A DNA stretch of 64,000 nucleotides. Source: a bacterium D16-51. GTDB taxonomy: Bacteria > Bacillota > Clostridia > Lachnospirales > Lachnospiraceae. Each line of letters starts with the position of its first letter. The first letter of the stretch is position 1. This document shows positions 33,196 through 42,535 of the stretch, piece after piece. The position numbers and the translations under genes are program-made. The DNA lies in contig RAYE01000006.1 in assembly GCA_003612285.1 (NCBI GenBank), positions 1-64,000 of the forward strand. The letters are read 5' to 3'. A model generated the notes under the pieces. That model worked only from the letters and a program-made list of their open reading frames with translations. It ran no database searches and was not told the DNA's origin.

Positions 33196-34221
33196 ATGTT
33201 GAATGCAGTGTACCGTCTGGTTGCGCCACGGCGGTTTGAAGTAGAGTTTAATGATATTAGTTTAAAGGCAGGCCAGATAATTGTCCGTCCGACCTATTTG
33301 TCGATTTGCCACGCAGACCAGCGGTATTACCAGGGGGCGCGCCCGATAGAGGTAATGCAGAAAAAGCTTCCAATGGCGTTAATCCATGAGGGAGTAGGGG
33401 AGGTTGTCTATGATGCAGCAGGGACGTTTAAAAGCGGGGATTCTGTTATAATGATTCCTAATATGCCAAAGGAGAAGGACAGTATTATTGCAGAAAATTA
33501 CCTGCGCAGCAGTAAATTCTGTGCAAGCAGTACAGACGGGTTTATGCAGGAGCACGTTGCATTAGATATGGACAGGGTTGTTTTGCTGGACTCTTCTATA
33601 GATAAAACGGTGGCTGCTTTTACGGAACTGGTATCTGTAAGTGTGCACGCCCTCCGGCGTTTTGATATGATTGCACATCAGAGAAGAGAGGCGGTTGGTA
33701 TCTGGGGGGATGGGAACCTTGGTTATATTACAGCTGTGTTTTTTAAGGCAATGTTTCCAGAGAGCAGGCTTTATGTGTTTGGCGTCCACCAGGAGAAGCT
33801 TTCACAGTTTTCTTTTGCAGATGAAACGTTTTCAGTTACGGATATTCCTGCAGACTTGTTGGTAGACCATGCTTTTGAATGTGTAGGAGGAGATGCGTCG
33901 CAGAGGGCAATCAGCCAGATTATTGACCATATCTGTCCGGAAGGTGTGGTTTCCCTTCTTGGCGTTTCAGAGTACCCTGTCCCAATTAATACCAGGATGG
34001 TTTTGGAAAAAGGCCTCCGGCTCTTTGGGAGCAGCCGGAGCGGAAGGGAAGATTTTCTCAAAACAGTGTCGCTATACCGCAGCCATCCTGAGGTTGTCGG
34101 TTATTTAAGCAATATTGTGGGGGCGCAGATTGAAATCCGTACGATTGCTGATATGAACAGGGCTTTTGAAACAGATATCCATAAAAGTATTGGAAAAACA
34201 ATTATGATATGGAATAAATAG
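33196..34221 (+). CDS. tarJ: Ribulose-5-phosphate reductase TarJ
   Basis: This 341-aa zinc-type medium-chain dehydrogenase reduces ribulose 5-phosphate to ribitol 5-phosphate with NADPH. It opens MLNAVYRLVAPRRFEVEF. SICHADQRYYQGARP and ALIHEGVGEVV are typical of TarJ in place of the classical GHE motif. The nucleotide-binding region has VGIWGDGNLGYITAV. It is 26 bases downstream of the tarI gene and closes the ribitol-teichoic-acid cluster. Confidence 0.9.
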   Translation: MLNAVYRLVAPRRFEVEFNDISLKAGQIIVRPTYLSICHADQRYYQGARPIEVMQKKLPMALIHEGVGEVVYDAAGTFKSGDSVIMIPNMPKEKDSIIAENYLRSSKFCASSTDGFMQEHVALDMDRVVLLDSSIDKTVAAFTELVSVSVHALRRFDMIAHQRREAVGIWGDGNLGYITAVFFKAMFPESRLYVFGVHQEKLSQFSFADETFSVTDIPADLLVDHAFECVGGDASQRAISQIIDHICPEGVVSLLGVSEYPVPINTRMVLEKGLRLFGSSRSGREDFLKTVSLYRSHPEVVGYLSNIVGAQIEIRTIADMNRAFETDIHKSIGKTIMIWNK

Positions 34222-34295
34222 ATATTATTTATAGTTCGTCGTATGATAGGAAGAAAAGCTGTGAATCGTTATTTAGGAGAGATGAGAAATAGTAT

Positions 34296-35333
34296 ATGAA
34301 AACTTCAGATTTTTATTATGAGCTGCCAGAGGAGCTGATTGCGCAGGATCCATTAAATGACAGGGCGTCTTCCAGGCTGCTTGTGTTAGGGAAAGCGACA
34401 GGGAAAAGAGAACATACGGATTTCTATCATATTATAGATTATCTCCGTAAAGGCGACTGCCTGGTTTTAAATGATACGAAGGTGATTCCGGCCCGCCTGA
34501 TTGGGCTGAAGGAAGATACTGGGGGAAAGGTAGAGCTTTTGTTACTGAAACGGAAGGGAAACAATATCTGGGAGACTCTTGTAAAGCCTGGGAAAAAAGC
34601 GCGTCCAGGAGCAAAAATTGTATTTGGGGATGGACTTCTTACAGCAGAGGTATTAGAAATTGCTGAAGAAGGGAACCGTCTGGTACAGTTTTCTTATGAG
34701 GGGATTTTTGAAGAGATTTTAGAGCAGCTTGGGCAGATGCCGCTTCCGCCATATATTACGCATGAACTGAAAGATAAAGGGCGTTATCAGACAGTCTATG
34801 CGAAATATGAGGGGTCTGCCGCGGCGCCGACGGCGGGGCTTCATTTTACAGAAGGGCTTTTGCAGGAAATTGAAAAAAAGGGGATTGAGATTGCCCGTGT
34901 CACGCTCCATGTCGGGCTGGGGACATTCCGGCCGGTAAAGGCAGAGGATGTGGCAGACCATCATATGCATACAGAGTATTATCGTGTAGGACAGGAGGCT
35001 GCGGATAAAATTAATTCAGCCAAGGCTAAGGGAAACAGGGTAATCTGCGTAGGGACGACAAGCTGCAGGACAATAGAGTCGGCGGCTGTAAATGGCGTGG
35101 TACAGGCGGGGGAGGGAGAGACTGACATTTTTATTTATCCGGGATATCAGTTTCGGGTGCTGGATTGTTTGATTACAAATTTCCATCTGCCAGAGTCGAC
35201 ACTTTTAATGCTGGTCTCAGCCCTGGCGGGGAAAGAGAATGTAATGGAGGCGTACAAAGAGGCTGTGGCAATGAAATACCGTTTCTTTTCTTTTGGGGAC
35301 GCTATGTTTATAACAGACAGTTTAATGCAGTGA
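34296..35333 (+). CDS. queA: tRNA preQ1(34) S-adenosylmethionine ribosyltransferase-isomerase
   Basis: This 345-aa enzyme makes epoxyqueuosine on tRNA by moving the ribosyl part of SAM to preQ1. Motifs are [58 protein letters not shown] and [10 protein letters not shown]. Length is typical. The usual neighbour tgt is absent. The start lies about 15 bases after AGGAGAG, a rather long spacing. Confidence 0.96.
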   Translation: MKTSDFYYELPEELIAQDPLNDRASSRLLVLGKATGKREHTDFYHIIDYLRKGDCLVLNDTKVIPARLIGLKEDTGGKVELLLLKRKGNNIWETLVKPGKKARPGAKIVFGDGLLTAEVLEIAEEGNRLVQFSYEGIFEEILEQLGQMPLPPYITHELKDKGRYQTVYAKYEGSAAAPTAGLHFTEGLLQEIEKKGIEIARVTLHVGLGTFRPVKAEDVADHHMHTEYYRVGQEAADKINSAKAKGNRVICVGTTSCRTIESAAVNGVVQAGEGETDIFIYPGYQFRVLDCLITNFHLPESTLLMLVSALAGKENVMEAYKEAVAMKYRFFSFGDAMFITDSLMQ

Positions 35334-35348
35334 GGGGGAAATGTTTCT

Positions 35349-36296
35349 ATGAAAAAAATGCTTTTTATCTATAATCCAATGGCAGGCAAGGAGCAGATTA
35401 GAAATAAGCTTTCTGACATTATACAGGTATTATGTGCCGGGGGTTTTGAAATTACTATTTTTGCAACCCGTGGGAAAGAGGATGCGACGAATATTGTTGT
35501 CGAAAAGGGGGAAGAATATGACTATGTAGTCTGCTCGGGCGGGGACGGGACGATGAATGAGGTTGCCGCAGGGCTTATGCAGCTTACAAAAAGGCCGGTC
35601 TGCGGTTATATCCCGGCGGGGACGGTAAATGATTTTGCGTCTACTTTAAGGATTCCGCGGATTATGAAAAAAGCAGCCCAGTTAATTACGGAAGGCAGCG
35701 TATTCCACTGTGATATGGGGCAGTTTAATGAACGTTATTTTACTTATGTATCAGGATTTGGGGCTTTTACAGAGGTATCGTACCAGACGCCGCAGGAGTG
35801 GAAAAATACTTTAGGAAAAGCAGCTTATTTTATTGAAGCCTTAAAACATATTGCAGATATTAAGGCGCATCATATGAAGATAGAATATGATGGGAATGTA
35901 ATTGAGGATGATTTCATCTTGGGGCTTGTAAGTAATTCCGTTTCTGTGGCAGGCTATAAAGCATATAGTAAAATGGATATTATGATGGATGACGGGCTGT
36001 TTGAGGCTTTGTTCATAAAGGCAATCAGGAATCCGCTGGAGCTGCAGGCGGCATTAAATGCACTGGTTTCTAAAAAATTCGATTCGGAACGTATCTTCCA
36101 GTTTAGTGCAAGCAGGATACATATTATTAGTGAGGATGCTGTGCAGTGGACATTGGATGGGGAAGATGGCGGCGTCTGTTCAGAAGTGGTTATGACAAAC
36201 CATCAGTATGCGCTCCCTATTATCTGCGATCACCGTGTTTCTGAGGGAATTTCACAAAAATATGTACAGCAGAAGCTGATAGATGGAAAGATGTAA
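35349..36296 (+). CDS. Diacylglycerol/lipid kinase family protein
   Basis: This 315-aa protein is of the YegS/DgkB-type lipid kinase family, which phosphorylates diacylglycerol or similar lipids and recycles lipid released in lipoteichoic-acid synthesis. FIYNPMAGK opens the protein, SGGDGTMNEVAAGL (about residues 61-74) is the nucleotide-binding signature, and IPAGTVNDFASTL follows. The start at 35349 has GAGGGGG upstream. It follows queA by 15 bases. Confidence 0.9.
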   Translation: MKKMLFIYNPMAGKEQIRNKLSDIIQVLCAGGFEITIFATRGKEDATNIVVEKGEEYDYVVCSGGDGTMNEVAAGLMQLTKRPVCGYIPAGTVNDFASTLRIPRIMKKAAQLITEGSVFHCDMGQFNERYFTYVSGFGAFTEVSYQTPQEWKNTLGKAAYFIEALKHIADIKAHHMKIEYDGNVIEDDFILGLVSNSVSVAGYKAYSKMDIMMDDGLFEALFIKAIRNPLELQAALNALVSKKFDSERIFQFSASRIHIISEDAVQWTLDGEDGGVCSEVVMTNHQYALPIICDHRVSEGISQKYVQQKLIDGKM

Positions 36297-36353
36297 GTTT
36301 ATACTTGTGTGGGAAGGTAAAAGTTCCTTATAGCTTATTGGGAGGGAAAATCT

Positions 36354-37130
36354 ATGAAAAAATATGCGGTTGTGACAGGGGCAAATTCAGGAATTGGGAA
36401 AAGTTTTGCTGTTTTGTTTGCTAAGAGGGGATATCCGGTAATTTTAATTGGCAGGAAGACCGATGTATTGGAAGAAATGACAAAAATGCTTTCTAAGATT
36501 TCCGGGGAGGAATGTATTTATCTTTCCGGAGATTTTTGTATCGCATCGCAGGTAAGGAAGATTGTTGAAACATTAAAGGAATACCCGATTGGGATTTTCG
36601 TCAATAATGCAGGTTTTGGGACGTATGGGCCATTTTTGAACCAGAATAAAGAATTGGTGGAGGATATGATTTTGGTGAATGTGGCGGCATTGACAAGGCT
36701 GTCTTATGCAGCGATAGAGCAGATGACAAAACAGGGGTATGGCCATTTGATTAATGTTGCGTCGATTGCTTCTTTTATGCCAAATCCATATGGAAGTGCA
36801 TATGCGGCGACAAAGGCATATGTAAGAAGTTTTTCAGAGGCGCTTTACCAGGAGATGAAAAAAAGCCCGATAACGGTAACAACGCTTTGTCCGGGACCTA
36901 CCAGGACGAATTTTGGGAAACGCTCGGGCATGGGGAAAAGCCGTTCCTTTGCCAGAATGATGTCTGCAGACCAGGTAGCATGGCAGGGATATCGTGCTGC
37001 ACTCGCGGGGAAGCGCTGTGTCGTGCCAGGGATTTTTAATAAGGTTGTGGTAACAGCGGTACAGGTTCTGCCAAAAGAATTGGTATTAAAAGCTGTAATG
37101 TGGGCGCTCCAGGAACGGAAAAGGAGATAA
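36354..37130 (+). CDS. Short-chain dehydrogenase/reductase
   Basis: This 258-aa classical SDR has TGANSGIGKSFAVLFAKRG (cofactor loop), NNAGFGTYGPF, and the catalytic Ser-Tyr-Lys in NVASIASFMPNPYGSAYAATK. The substrate is unknown; similar proteins (DltE/YqjQ-like) act on lipids or ketones. GGGAGG precedes the ATG. It sits between the lipid kinase and asparagine synthase, probably in one operon. Confidence 0.9.
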   Translation: MKKYAVVTGANSGIGKSFAVLFAKRGYPVILIGRKTDVLEEMTKMLSKISGEECIYLSGDFCIASQVRKIVETLKEYPIGIFVNNAGFGTYGPFLNQNKELVEDMILVNVAALTRLSYAAIEQMTKQGYGHLINVASIASFMPNPYGSAYAATKAYVRSFSEALYQEMKKSPITVTTLCPGPTRTNFGKRSGMGKSRSFARMMSADQVAWQGYRAALAGKRCVVPGIFNKVVVTAVQVLPKELVLKAVMWALQERKRR

Positions 37131-37199
37131 GTGTAGAATATTATTTTGTACCTTGTCATATGCTATATGGAAATAGGAAAAAGCGAGGACAGGTATACT

Positions 37200-39056
37200 A
37201 TGTGCGGAATAGCAGGTTTTTTTGATGTGAAACGGGATTATTCTGAAAAGAAGGAACATTATCTGGATATTTTAAACCATATGAAGGATGCGCTGGTGCC
37301 AAGGGGACCGGACCAGGACGGGACGGTTCTTTACAGCCATTGTGGCCTGGCGCATACAAGGCTTTCCATTATTGATTTAAAAGATGGGATGCAGCCAATG
37401 ACTAGGAAGGTGTCTGGATATTCCTATACAATTGTTTATAATGGGGAGCTTTATAATACTCAGGAATTAAGGGAAATATTGATTGCGAAAGGATGGCAGT
37501 TCCAGACAAACTCAGATACGGAAGTGATACTGCTTTCTTTTTTGCATTTTGGAAGTGATTTTGTAAGCCGGCTGGATGGTATTTTTTCATTTGCAATTTT
37601 TGATGAGCGTCACCAGAAACTTTTGCTTTATAGGGACAGTTTCGGCGTGAAGCCGCTTTTTTATACAGTTTCAGACGGGGAGCTATTGTTTGCTTCTGAA
37701 CAGAAGGCATTATTTTGCCATCCGGCCTGTAAGCCATGTATTACGCTTGAGGGGCTCCGGGAGGTTTTCGGCGTGGGGCCTGCAAGGATTCCTGGCTCTG
37801 GGGTTTACCAGGGGATTTATGAAGTGGAGCCGGGGACTTATTTAAGCTGTAGTAAATATGGGATCAGGAAAGTGACGTACTGGCATTTGGTAAGCCATCC
37901 GCATGAAGATTCCTATGAAAAAACAATTGAAAAGACAAAAGAGCTGGTAGAAAGCGCTGTGACAAGGCAGATGGTTTCAGATGTGCCAATATGCACCTTT
38001 TTGTCAGGCGGAGTAGATTCCAGCCTTGTTTCTTCTATATGCTGCCGTGAATTAAAGAAAAAAGGGGAGCAGCTTACAACATTTTCCTTTGATTTTGATG
38101 GAAATGAAAAATATTTTAAGGCAAATGCATTCCAGCCATCCCAGGACCGGCCTTATGTGGAGCAGATGACCGCTTATCTGGGAAGCAGCCACCATTTTCT
38201 GACGTGTGATTACGAGACGCAGGCAGATTTGCTGGAAGAATCTGTAAAGGCACATGACCTTCCATGTATGGCAGATGTGGATTCTTCTTTGCTCCATTTT
38301 TGCCGTCTTGTCAGCAAAACACAGAAGGTAGTTCTGACTGGTGAGTGTGCAGATGAGGTCTTTGGGGGATATCCCTGGTTCCATAGGGAGGAGTTTTTTG
38401 GAAAAGAGGCATTCCCATGGACACGGGATTTGCAGCCGCGCAAGGAACTTTTACAGGAGGGGCTTTTGCGTGAGCTTTGTTTGGATGATTTTGTCAAGAA
38501 ATCTTATAATGAAGCTGTCAGCCAGATTGAAACGCTGCCGGGGGAAAATGAAACGGAGACAAACAGAAGGCAGATTGGTTATCTGAATATCCGTTTCTTT
38601 ATGCAGACATTGCTAAATCGTATGGACCGGACCAGTATGCACTGGGGGCTGGAAGCAAGGGTGCCGTTTGCTGACAGGAAGTTAGTGGAATATATTTTTA
38701 ATGTGCCTTGGGAGATGAAGGCAAAAGACGGCGTTGTAAAAAATATCCTGCGCCAGGGAAGCATTGGCCTGCTTCCAGATGAAGTTTTGTTCCGTAAAAA
38801 AAGCCCTTATCCGAAAAGTTATAATCCATTTTATGAAAGGCTTCTGGGAAACCGCCTCGCCAGGGTTTTGGAAGATTCCAGCGCACCGCTTCTGCAGATT
38901 GTTGATAAAAAGAAGGTGCTTTCTTTTATAGAAAGCGTGAAAGATTATGGAAAGCCTTGGTATGGCCAGTTAATGGCAGGCCCGCAGATGCTCGCGTATC
39001 TTTTGCAGGTTAATTTCTGGCTGAAAGAATATAAGGTAGATTTGGTCTTATCATAG
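37200..39056 (+). CDS. asnB: Asparagine synthase (glutamine-hydrolysing)
   Basis: In this 618-aa enzyme, N-terminal MCGIAGFFD supplies the catalytic Cys of the class II glutaminase domain (about 1-215). FLSGGVDSSLVSS (about residues 266-278) is the PP-loop of the synthetase domain, which forms Asn from Asp with ATP. The start must be 37200 so that Cys becomes the first residue after Met removal; the upstream 18 codons are excluded. GAGGACAGG lies upstream. Confidence 0.95.
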   Translation: MCGIAGFFDVKRDYSEKKEHYLDILNHMKDALVPRGPDQDGTVLYSHCGLAHTRLSIIDLKDGMQPMTRKVSGYSYTIVYNGELYNTQELREILIAKGWQFQTNSDTEVILLSFLHFGSDFVSRLDGIFSFAIFDERHQKLLLYRDSFGVKPLFYTVSDGELLFASEQKALFCHPACKPCITLEGLREVFGVGPARIPGSGVYQGIYEVEPGTYLSCSKYGIRKVTYWHLVSHPHEDSYEKTIEKTKELVESAVTRQMVSDVPICTFLSGGVDSSLVSSICCRELKKKGEQLTTFSFDFDGNEKYFKANAFQPSQDRPYVEQMTAYLGSSHHFLTCDYETQADLLEESVKAHDLPCMADVDSSLLHFCRLVSKTQKVVLTGECADEVFGGYPWFHREEFFGKEAFPWTRDLQPRKELLQEGLLRELCLDDFVKKSYNEAVSQIETLPGENETETNRRQIGYLNIRFFMQTLLNRMDRTSMHWGLEARVPFADRKLVEYIFNVPWEMKAKDGVVKNILRQGSIGLLPDEVLFRKKSPYPKSYNPFYERLLGNRLARVLEDSSAPLLQIVDKKKVLSFIESVKDYGKPWYGQLMAGPQMLAYLLQVNFWLKEYKVDLVLS

Positions 39057-39069
39057 GAAGTAAGGGAAG

Positions 39070-39114
39070 GATGCTGGGGAAGGATACTATGTTATTTTTA
39101 TCATTCCCCAGTAT
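39070..39114 (+). terminator. Hairpin after asnB
   Basis: ATGCTGGGGAA pairs with TTCCCCAGTAT across a loop of about 22 bases. The loop includes a T run. It marks the end of the conserved + strand block before the mobile island. The rest of 39115-39336 is AT-rich and holds no credible gene. Confidence 0.5.
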
Positions 39115-39336
39115 TTGCTTTGAACTGCTACTATTCACAGTCGGAGTGTTCTTCGTTGTCATTAACTATTTTTATTTAAGTTTTATGCAAATTCACGCCG
39201 TTTTTTACTTCAATTACATCAATTATTCTGGCTTACTGATTTTCTGTTGCCAAAATGCTGCCACGCATTTATTATGGCAAATCCCCGCAATTTGGCAACT
39301 CATTTTTGAAATGTTACACAGTAAAAATTGTTTTCT

Positions 39337-40119
39337 CTAAGCATTTGCAACGCAAATTTCAAGCTCTCGAATTTTGTCACCTACATCTTCAGGACAATGA
39401 GCATCGGATGATGTGATAATTTTTATATTTTTCTTCTTCAAAACATGGAGTAATTCTTTATCCATTCCCAAAGAAGAAGTTTTTGAACATCTTCGAGCCA
39501 CGCCACTATTCTGATCTGCATACATATTACTATTTGAAAGTTCCTTTGCTAAACTTTCATAGTAACCCAAGAGTGAAAGGGACGGTCTATGACCAAATAG
39601 TTTTATTGCATCTGGATGACCAATGCCATCAAATAGTTTACTTTTTGCCAAGGAAATAGAGTCTTCAAAATACCTACGATATATCGCATCTACATCAATT
39701 CCAATCCAATGTTCAGGCTTGTGATCAAATGCAAATTTATCAACAAAGTGAATGCTGCCTAGCAAAAAATCAACCCCCTTGTCTTTCGTCAGTTCTCCAA
39801 TAAATGTCTCATACTCTTTGAAGTAACATATTTCAAGTCCAAATTTTATCTTAACAGGATATTTTTGATTTCTTACTTTTTCAATAAGTTCATAATACTC
39901 CGGCATCTTATGCTTTCCTGCACTTCTTTGAAACCAATTATCCACATATTTACTGTATGCGCATACTGAATCATACATAGACATAAACTCTTCAAATATA
40001 TAACAATGTTCAAGTAACCGAATTTCATCAATCTTCATTTCAACTGCCTTGTTTACGAATTGTTCAATCCATTCTAACGAATAATCCCCACGCTCAATAT
40101 GAATATGACCATCAATCAT
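39337..40119 (-). CDS. PHP-domain histidinol-phosphatase-like protein
   Basis: This 260-aa metallophosphoesterase of the PHP family opens MIDGHIHIERGDYSLEWI with the metal-binding HxH. It continues with IRLLEHCYIF, KFGLEICYF, LLGSIHFVD and ITSSDAHCPEDVG, the ordered PHP motifs. It is shaped like HisK histidinol phosphatase, though isolated PHP proteins may dephosphorylate other substrates. It lies on the - strand at the edge of the mobile island, with GGAGGG before the ATG, and looks intact. Confidence 0.85.
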   Translation of the reverse strand: MIDGHIHIERGDYSLEWIEQFVNKAVEMKIDEIRLLEHCYIFEEFMSMYDSVCAYSKYVDNWFQRSAGKHKMPEYYELIEKVRNQKYPVKIKFGLEICYFKEYETFIGELTKDKGVDFLLGSIHFVDKFAFDHKPEHWIGIDVDAIYRRYFEDSISLAKSKLFDGIGHPDAIKLFGHRPSLSLLGYYESLAKELSNSNMYADQNSGVARRCSKTSSLGMDKELLHVLKKKNIKIITSSDAHCPEDVGDKIRELEICVANA

Positions 40120-40232
40120 TTTTACCCTCCATATAATCAGCTAAATTTTGGTTTATTTTCCATTTTAGCGCACAGCCGTATCATAACTTTCTTTTCCATA
40201 TCCGTCATATCCAATCAATCCTCACTTTCCTA

Positions 40233-41141
40233 TCAGCGCATTTCAAAGGCACGTTTCGGGCGCTTCTTTGCCCTTTCTGCCTGTTCTAATGCCTTTGACT
40301 GCACCATTTTGTTGATTTCCTGCTGTAACTTTTTCTGCTGTTTCTCCAACTTTTCATTTTCGGATAACAGCTTTTCTTTATTCCCTGTCAGTGTTACAGT
40401 CTGCTCTTTCAGCAGATGATTTGTTGCGGTAAGTTCCGACACTTCCTGCCGGATTGCTTCGCCCTCTTTCCGTATCTGCTCCGTTTCCTGTCCTGCCGCT
40501 ATCTGTTGATGAAGAATTTCGGATAATTCCTCTTTACTGCCGGAAATTGTCTGTTCCAGTTCCGCAACCTCTTTCTGCCGCTCCTGCTTTTCAAAATCAA
40601 GTACAGATAAATGCTTGTTATGTGTGCCTAGCTGTTTCCACTGTACGCCATACCGCCCCATGACTTTTGAAAGTTCCTGCTTCTCCGCTTCAATCCATTC
40701 ATTCCATTCCGTCATTCCCCTTATGCCGCCTTTGAAGCCCTGTTCTGCTAATGCGCCTTTGAGGGAAACTCTCGTATCAAGCCCACGCTTGCTGTTATGG
40801 ATAAAGGGGACAAAATCAATGTGAATATGCGGCGTCTGTTCGTTCATATGCAAGTGGCTTGAAAAAACGTATAAGTTCGGATTTCTTTTCTGAAACTGCT
40901 CCATAAACTCGCATAAAATCTCTTTCGCCAACTGCCCCTCATTGCTCTGCACGCTCATATCGTCCTTATTGCCGATTTGGAAGATTACTTCATAAAATAA
41001 TTTCTCCTGCTTGCCCTGGCGTATCTTCTCGTAATAATCATCAATCTTTCGGTCACTCCATTTCTGCTTTGCGTTGTAGTGTTCCAGTGCTTCACCAAAA
41101 AGAGTATGATAAACCTCTTTTATATGCCCTATGACTGCACG
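40233..41141 (-). pseudogene. 5'-truncated Mob/Pre relaxase (MobV type)
   Basis: The frame is open from 41141 (a stop lies just beyond) with no start codon at its head: GHIKEVYHTLFGEALEHYN, then KWSDRKIDDYYEKIRQGKQ, then SSHLHMNEQTPHIHIDFVPF (the HxHxD relaxase metal motif), and a coiled-coil C-terminus ending KRPKRAFEMR. The N-terminal catalytic part of the plasmid recombination enzyme is missing. An internal ATG at 40958 could still yield the distal 241 aa. It is a relic of a mobilizable element. Confidence 0.82.
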
Positions 41142-41259
41142 TTACAGCCGGGCGAGATCGCAGAGGTCCCTCTTGGGTTCGGGATTGATTCTTGGTTTAT
41201 CGCCGGTAGTGGGATTGGGCATATCAGGAGGATTGCAGGGTAAAATAAAAGAAAGGCAA

Positions 41260-41290
41260 CAAAAAGCGGTACGCTGTCATGGCGTACCGC
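41260..41290 (-). terminator. Terminator of the toxin-antitoxin operon
   Basis: On the - strand GCGGTACGC pairs with GCGTACCGC across a 7-base loop, followed by TTTTTG. It lies nine bases after the toxin stop. Confidence 0.85.
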
Positions 41291-41298
41291 CCCGCTGC

Positions 41299-41565
41299 TT
41301 AAAACTGCCTTAATATGTCGTGATGCCCTACGTCCACCAGGATAATCATTTTATCGCCTTCGTAATACCAGATAATGTGGATGTCCATGTTGACGCTGCA
41401 CTCGAAAAGGTCCGTGGTGCCCTGGATGCGTTTGGTCCGCAGCGACGGATGGGAAGGATTTTCAGCCAGAAGTTCCAGTTTATTTTTAAGCTGCTTCTTC
41501 TCCTGTGCGGTCAGGTCCTTAAAATGCTTTTGGAAACGGGGCGTAAAGGTAAATTCATACGCCAT
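41299..41565 (-). CDS. RelE/ParE-family toxin
   Basis: This 88-aa protein has the RelE-fold pattern: FTFTPRFQKHFKDLTAQEKK, an LRTKRIQGT strand, DIHIIWYYEGDKMIILVDVGHHD. It resembles YafQ/RelE ribosome-dependent mRNA interferases or plasmid stabilisation toxins. It abuts the antitoxin gene (the last base of the antitoxin stop is the first base of this ATG), which is typical of toxin-antitoxin modules. It lies in the decayed mobile island and probably stabilises it. Confidence 0.85.
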   Translation of the reverse strand: MAYEFTFTPRFQKHFKDLTAQEKKQLKNKLELLAENPSHPSLRTKRIQGTTDLFECSVNMDIHIIWYYEGDKMIILVDVGHHDILRQF

Positions 41566-41825
41566 TATTCTGCCTCCAATTTGTCAAACAGGGCGTCCAC
41601 GCTGTCAAAGACCGGCTGTTCCCCGGATGCGAGCTTTGCTTTTACATCGCTGATTTCTTCTTTGAGCTCGCTTAGATATTTCTTTGGGTAGACGACTACC
41701 GGCATGATGCAGATGGAACCGTCTTTCTCGAAAATGTCTAGTTTGTCACCTTCTGACAGGCCGAGCTTGACAATGATTTCTCTTGGTATCGTGACCTGGG
41801 CTTTTTGACGTAATTCGGCCAGCAT
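41565..41825 (-). CDS. AbrB/MazE-type antitoxin
   Basis: This 86-aa protein opens MLAELRQKAQVTIPREIIVK and then LGLSEGDKLDIFEKDG, the swapped-hairpin AbrB DNA-binding domain. The C-terminal 35 residues (LKEEISDVKAKLASG...) would bind the toxin. It is the first gene of the module, preceded by AAAGGAG. A dyad at 41852-41870 near its promoter suggests autoregulation. Confidence 0.85.
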   Translation of the reverse strand: MLAELRQKAQVTIPREIIVKLGLSEGDKLDIFEKDGSICIMPVVVYPKKYLSELKEEISDVKAKLASGEQPVFDSVDALFDKLEAE

Positions 41826-41851
41826 AGAATTATCTCCTTTTTTGGGTTTGA

Positions 41852-41901
41852 AAGTAGGAAGTTCTTACTTATAGTATATCCACTTTAGGGGATTTACGCA
41901 A
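41852..41901 (-). promoter_or_regulatory. Promoter and dyad operator of the toxin-antitoxin module
   Basis: On the - strand TTGCGT (41901-41896) and TATACT (41878-41873) have a 17-bp spacer. Directly downstream, 41852-41870 forms an imperfect dyad AAGTARGAASTTCYTACTT, suitable for binding the dimeric AbrB-type antitoxin at the transcription start. Confidence 0.6.
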
Positions 41902-41929
41902 GGGGCGCGAAAAAAATTTACAGAATAGC

Positions 41930-41954
41930 AAAAAGCGGCCAACACCGTGACCGC
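41930..41954 (-). terminator. Terminator of the XRE regulator remnant
   Basis: On the - strand GCGGTCA pairs with TGGCCGC (one G-T pair) across a CGGTGT loop, followed by TTTTTG. Confidence 0.7.
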
Positions 41955-41955
41955 C

Positions 41956-42259
41956 TTAACGCCTGCTGTTCAGTTCTTTCATAATGCCGAGGATATAACC
42001 TATTGACCGGGAATCCAGTTTTTTCGCCTCTGCGATAAATTCCTTTAAGGTTTGCGGGTCCGGGTTTTCCTCGTCAAAAATTCCTGGGGTGTCACGCCCA
42101 GATATAAAGGAAGGACTGCATGGAGGGAAGGGACTTTTTATTTTCAATGTTGTTAATGCAGTTATTTGCCTGTCCCAATGACAACGACATATCGCGTGCA
42201 GATACGCCTTTCTGTGTCCGCAGCTTTGCCAGCCGTTCTGGGACGGAATCTTCATACAT
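41956..42259 (-). pseudogene. Frameshifted XRE-family regulator
   Basis: From ATG 42259 (with GGGAGG upstream) the frame encodes MYEDSVPERLAKLRTQKGV, SARDMSLSLGQANNCINNIE and then SLPSMQSFLYIWA before a stop. A shift to the next frame continues GVTPQEFFDEENPDPQTLKE and ends MKELNSRR. This is a Cro/C1-type helix-turn-helix regulator broken by a small deletion in the middle. Confidence 0.8.
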
Positions 42260-42535
42260 CGCCTCTACCTCCCATTCTGTAATAGACTACATCTTGCACT
42301 TTCGGTTTTGCATAAAAGCAAAAAAGGGCGTTTTCGTTGAAACGATAAAATAAATATATTATAACTTGAAAAGTGAAGAGTACTAACTATAGGCTCTCGG
42401 ATTCTCACTAAATAGGTTGAGGTTTGAATTTTGACAACTAAATATTGTGGAATTTTGGAAAAGTCAGATATGTTCTGAAAAAAGGGCGCACTTCTCCCCT
42501 GGAAAAATATAGAATTTTTTGAAATTGTGGTATGT
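42260..42535. other. AT-rich gap in the mobile island
   Basis: No coding frame with support was found between the XRE remnant and the transposase remnant. The 121-codon - strand frame covering it has no ribosome site and no recognisable motif. Confidence 0.4.

Noticed and set aside
39071..39340. 89-codon frame rich in Phe and Tyr after asnB
   Set aside because: Composition follows the AT-rich gap; it begins inside the terminator-like hairpin and lacks a ribosome site.
41141..41240. Possible + strand fragment containing LQPGEIAEVPLGFGID
   Set aside because: It faintly recalls dUTPase-type sequences, but it is too short and loses register within about 20 codons.
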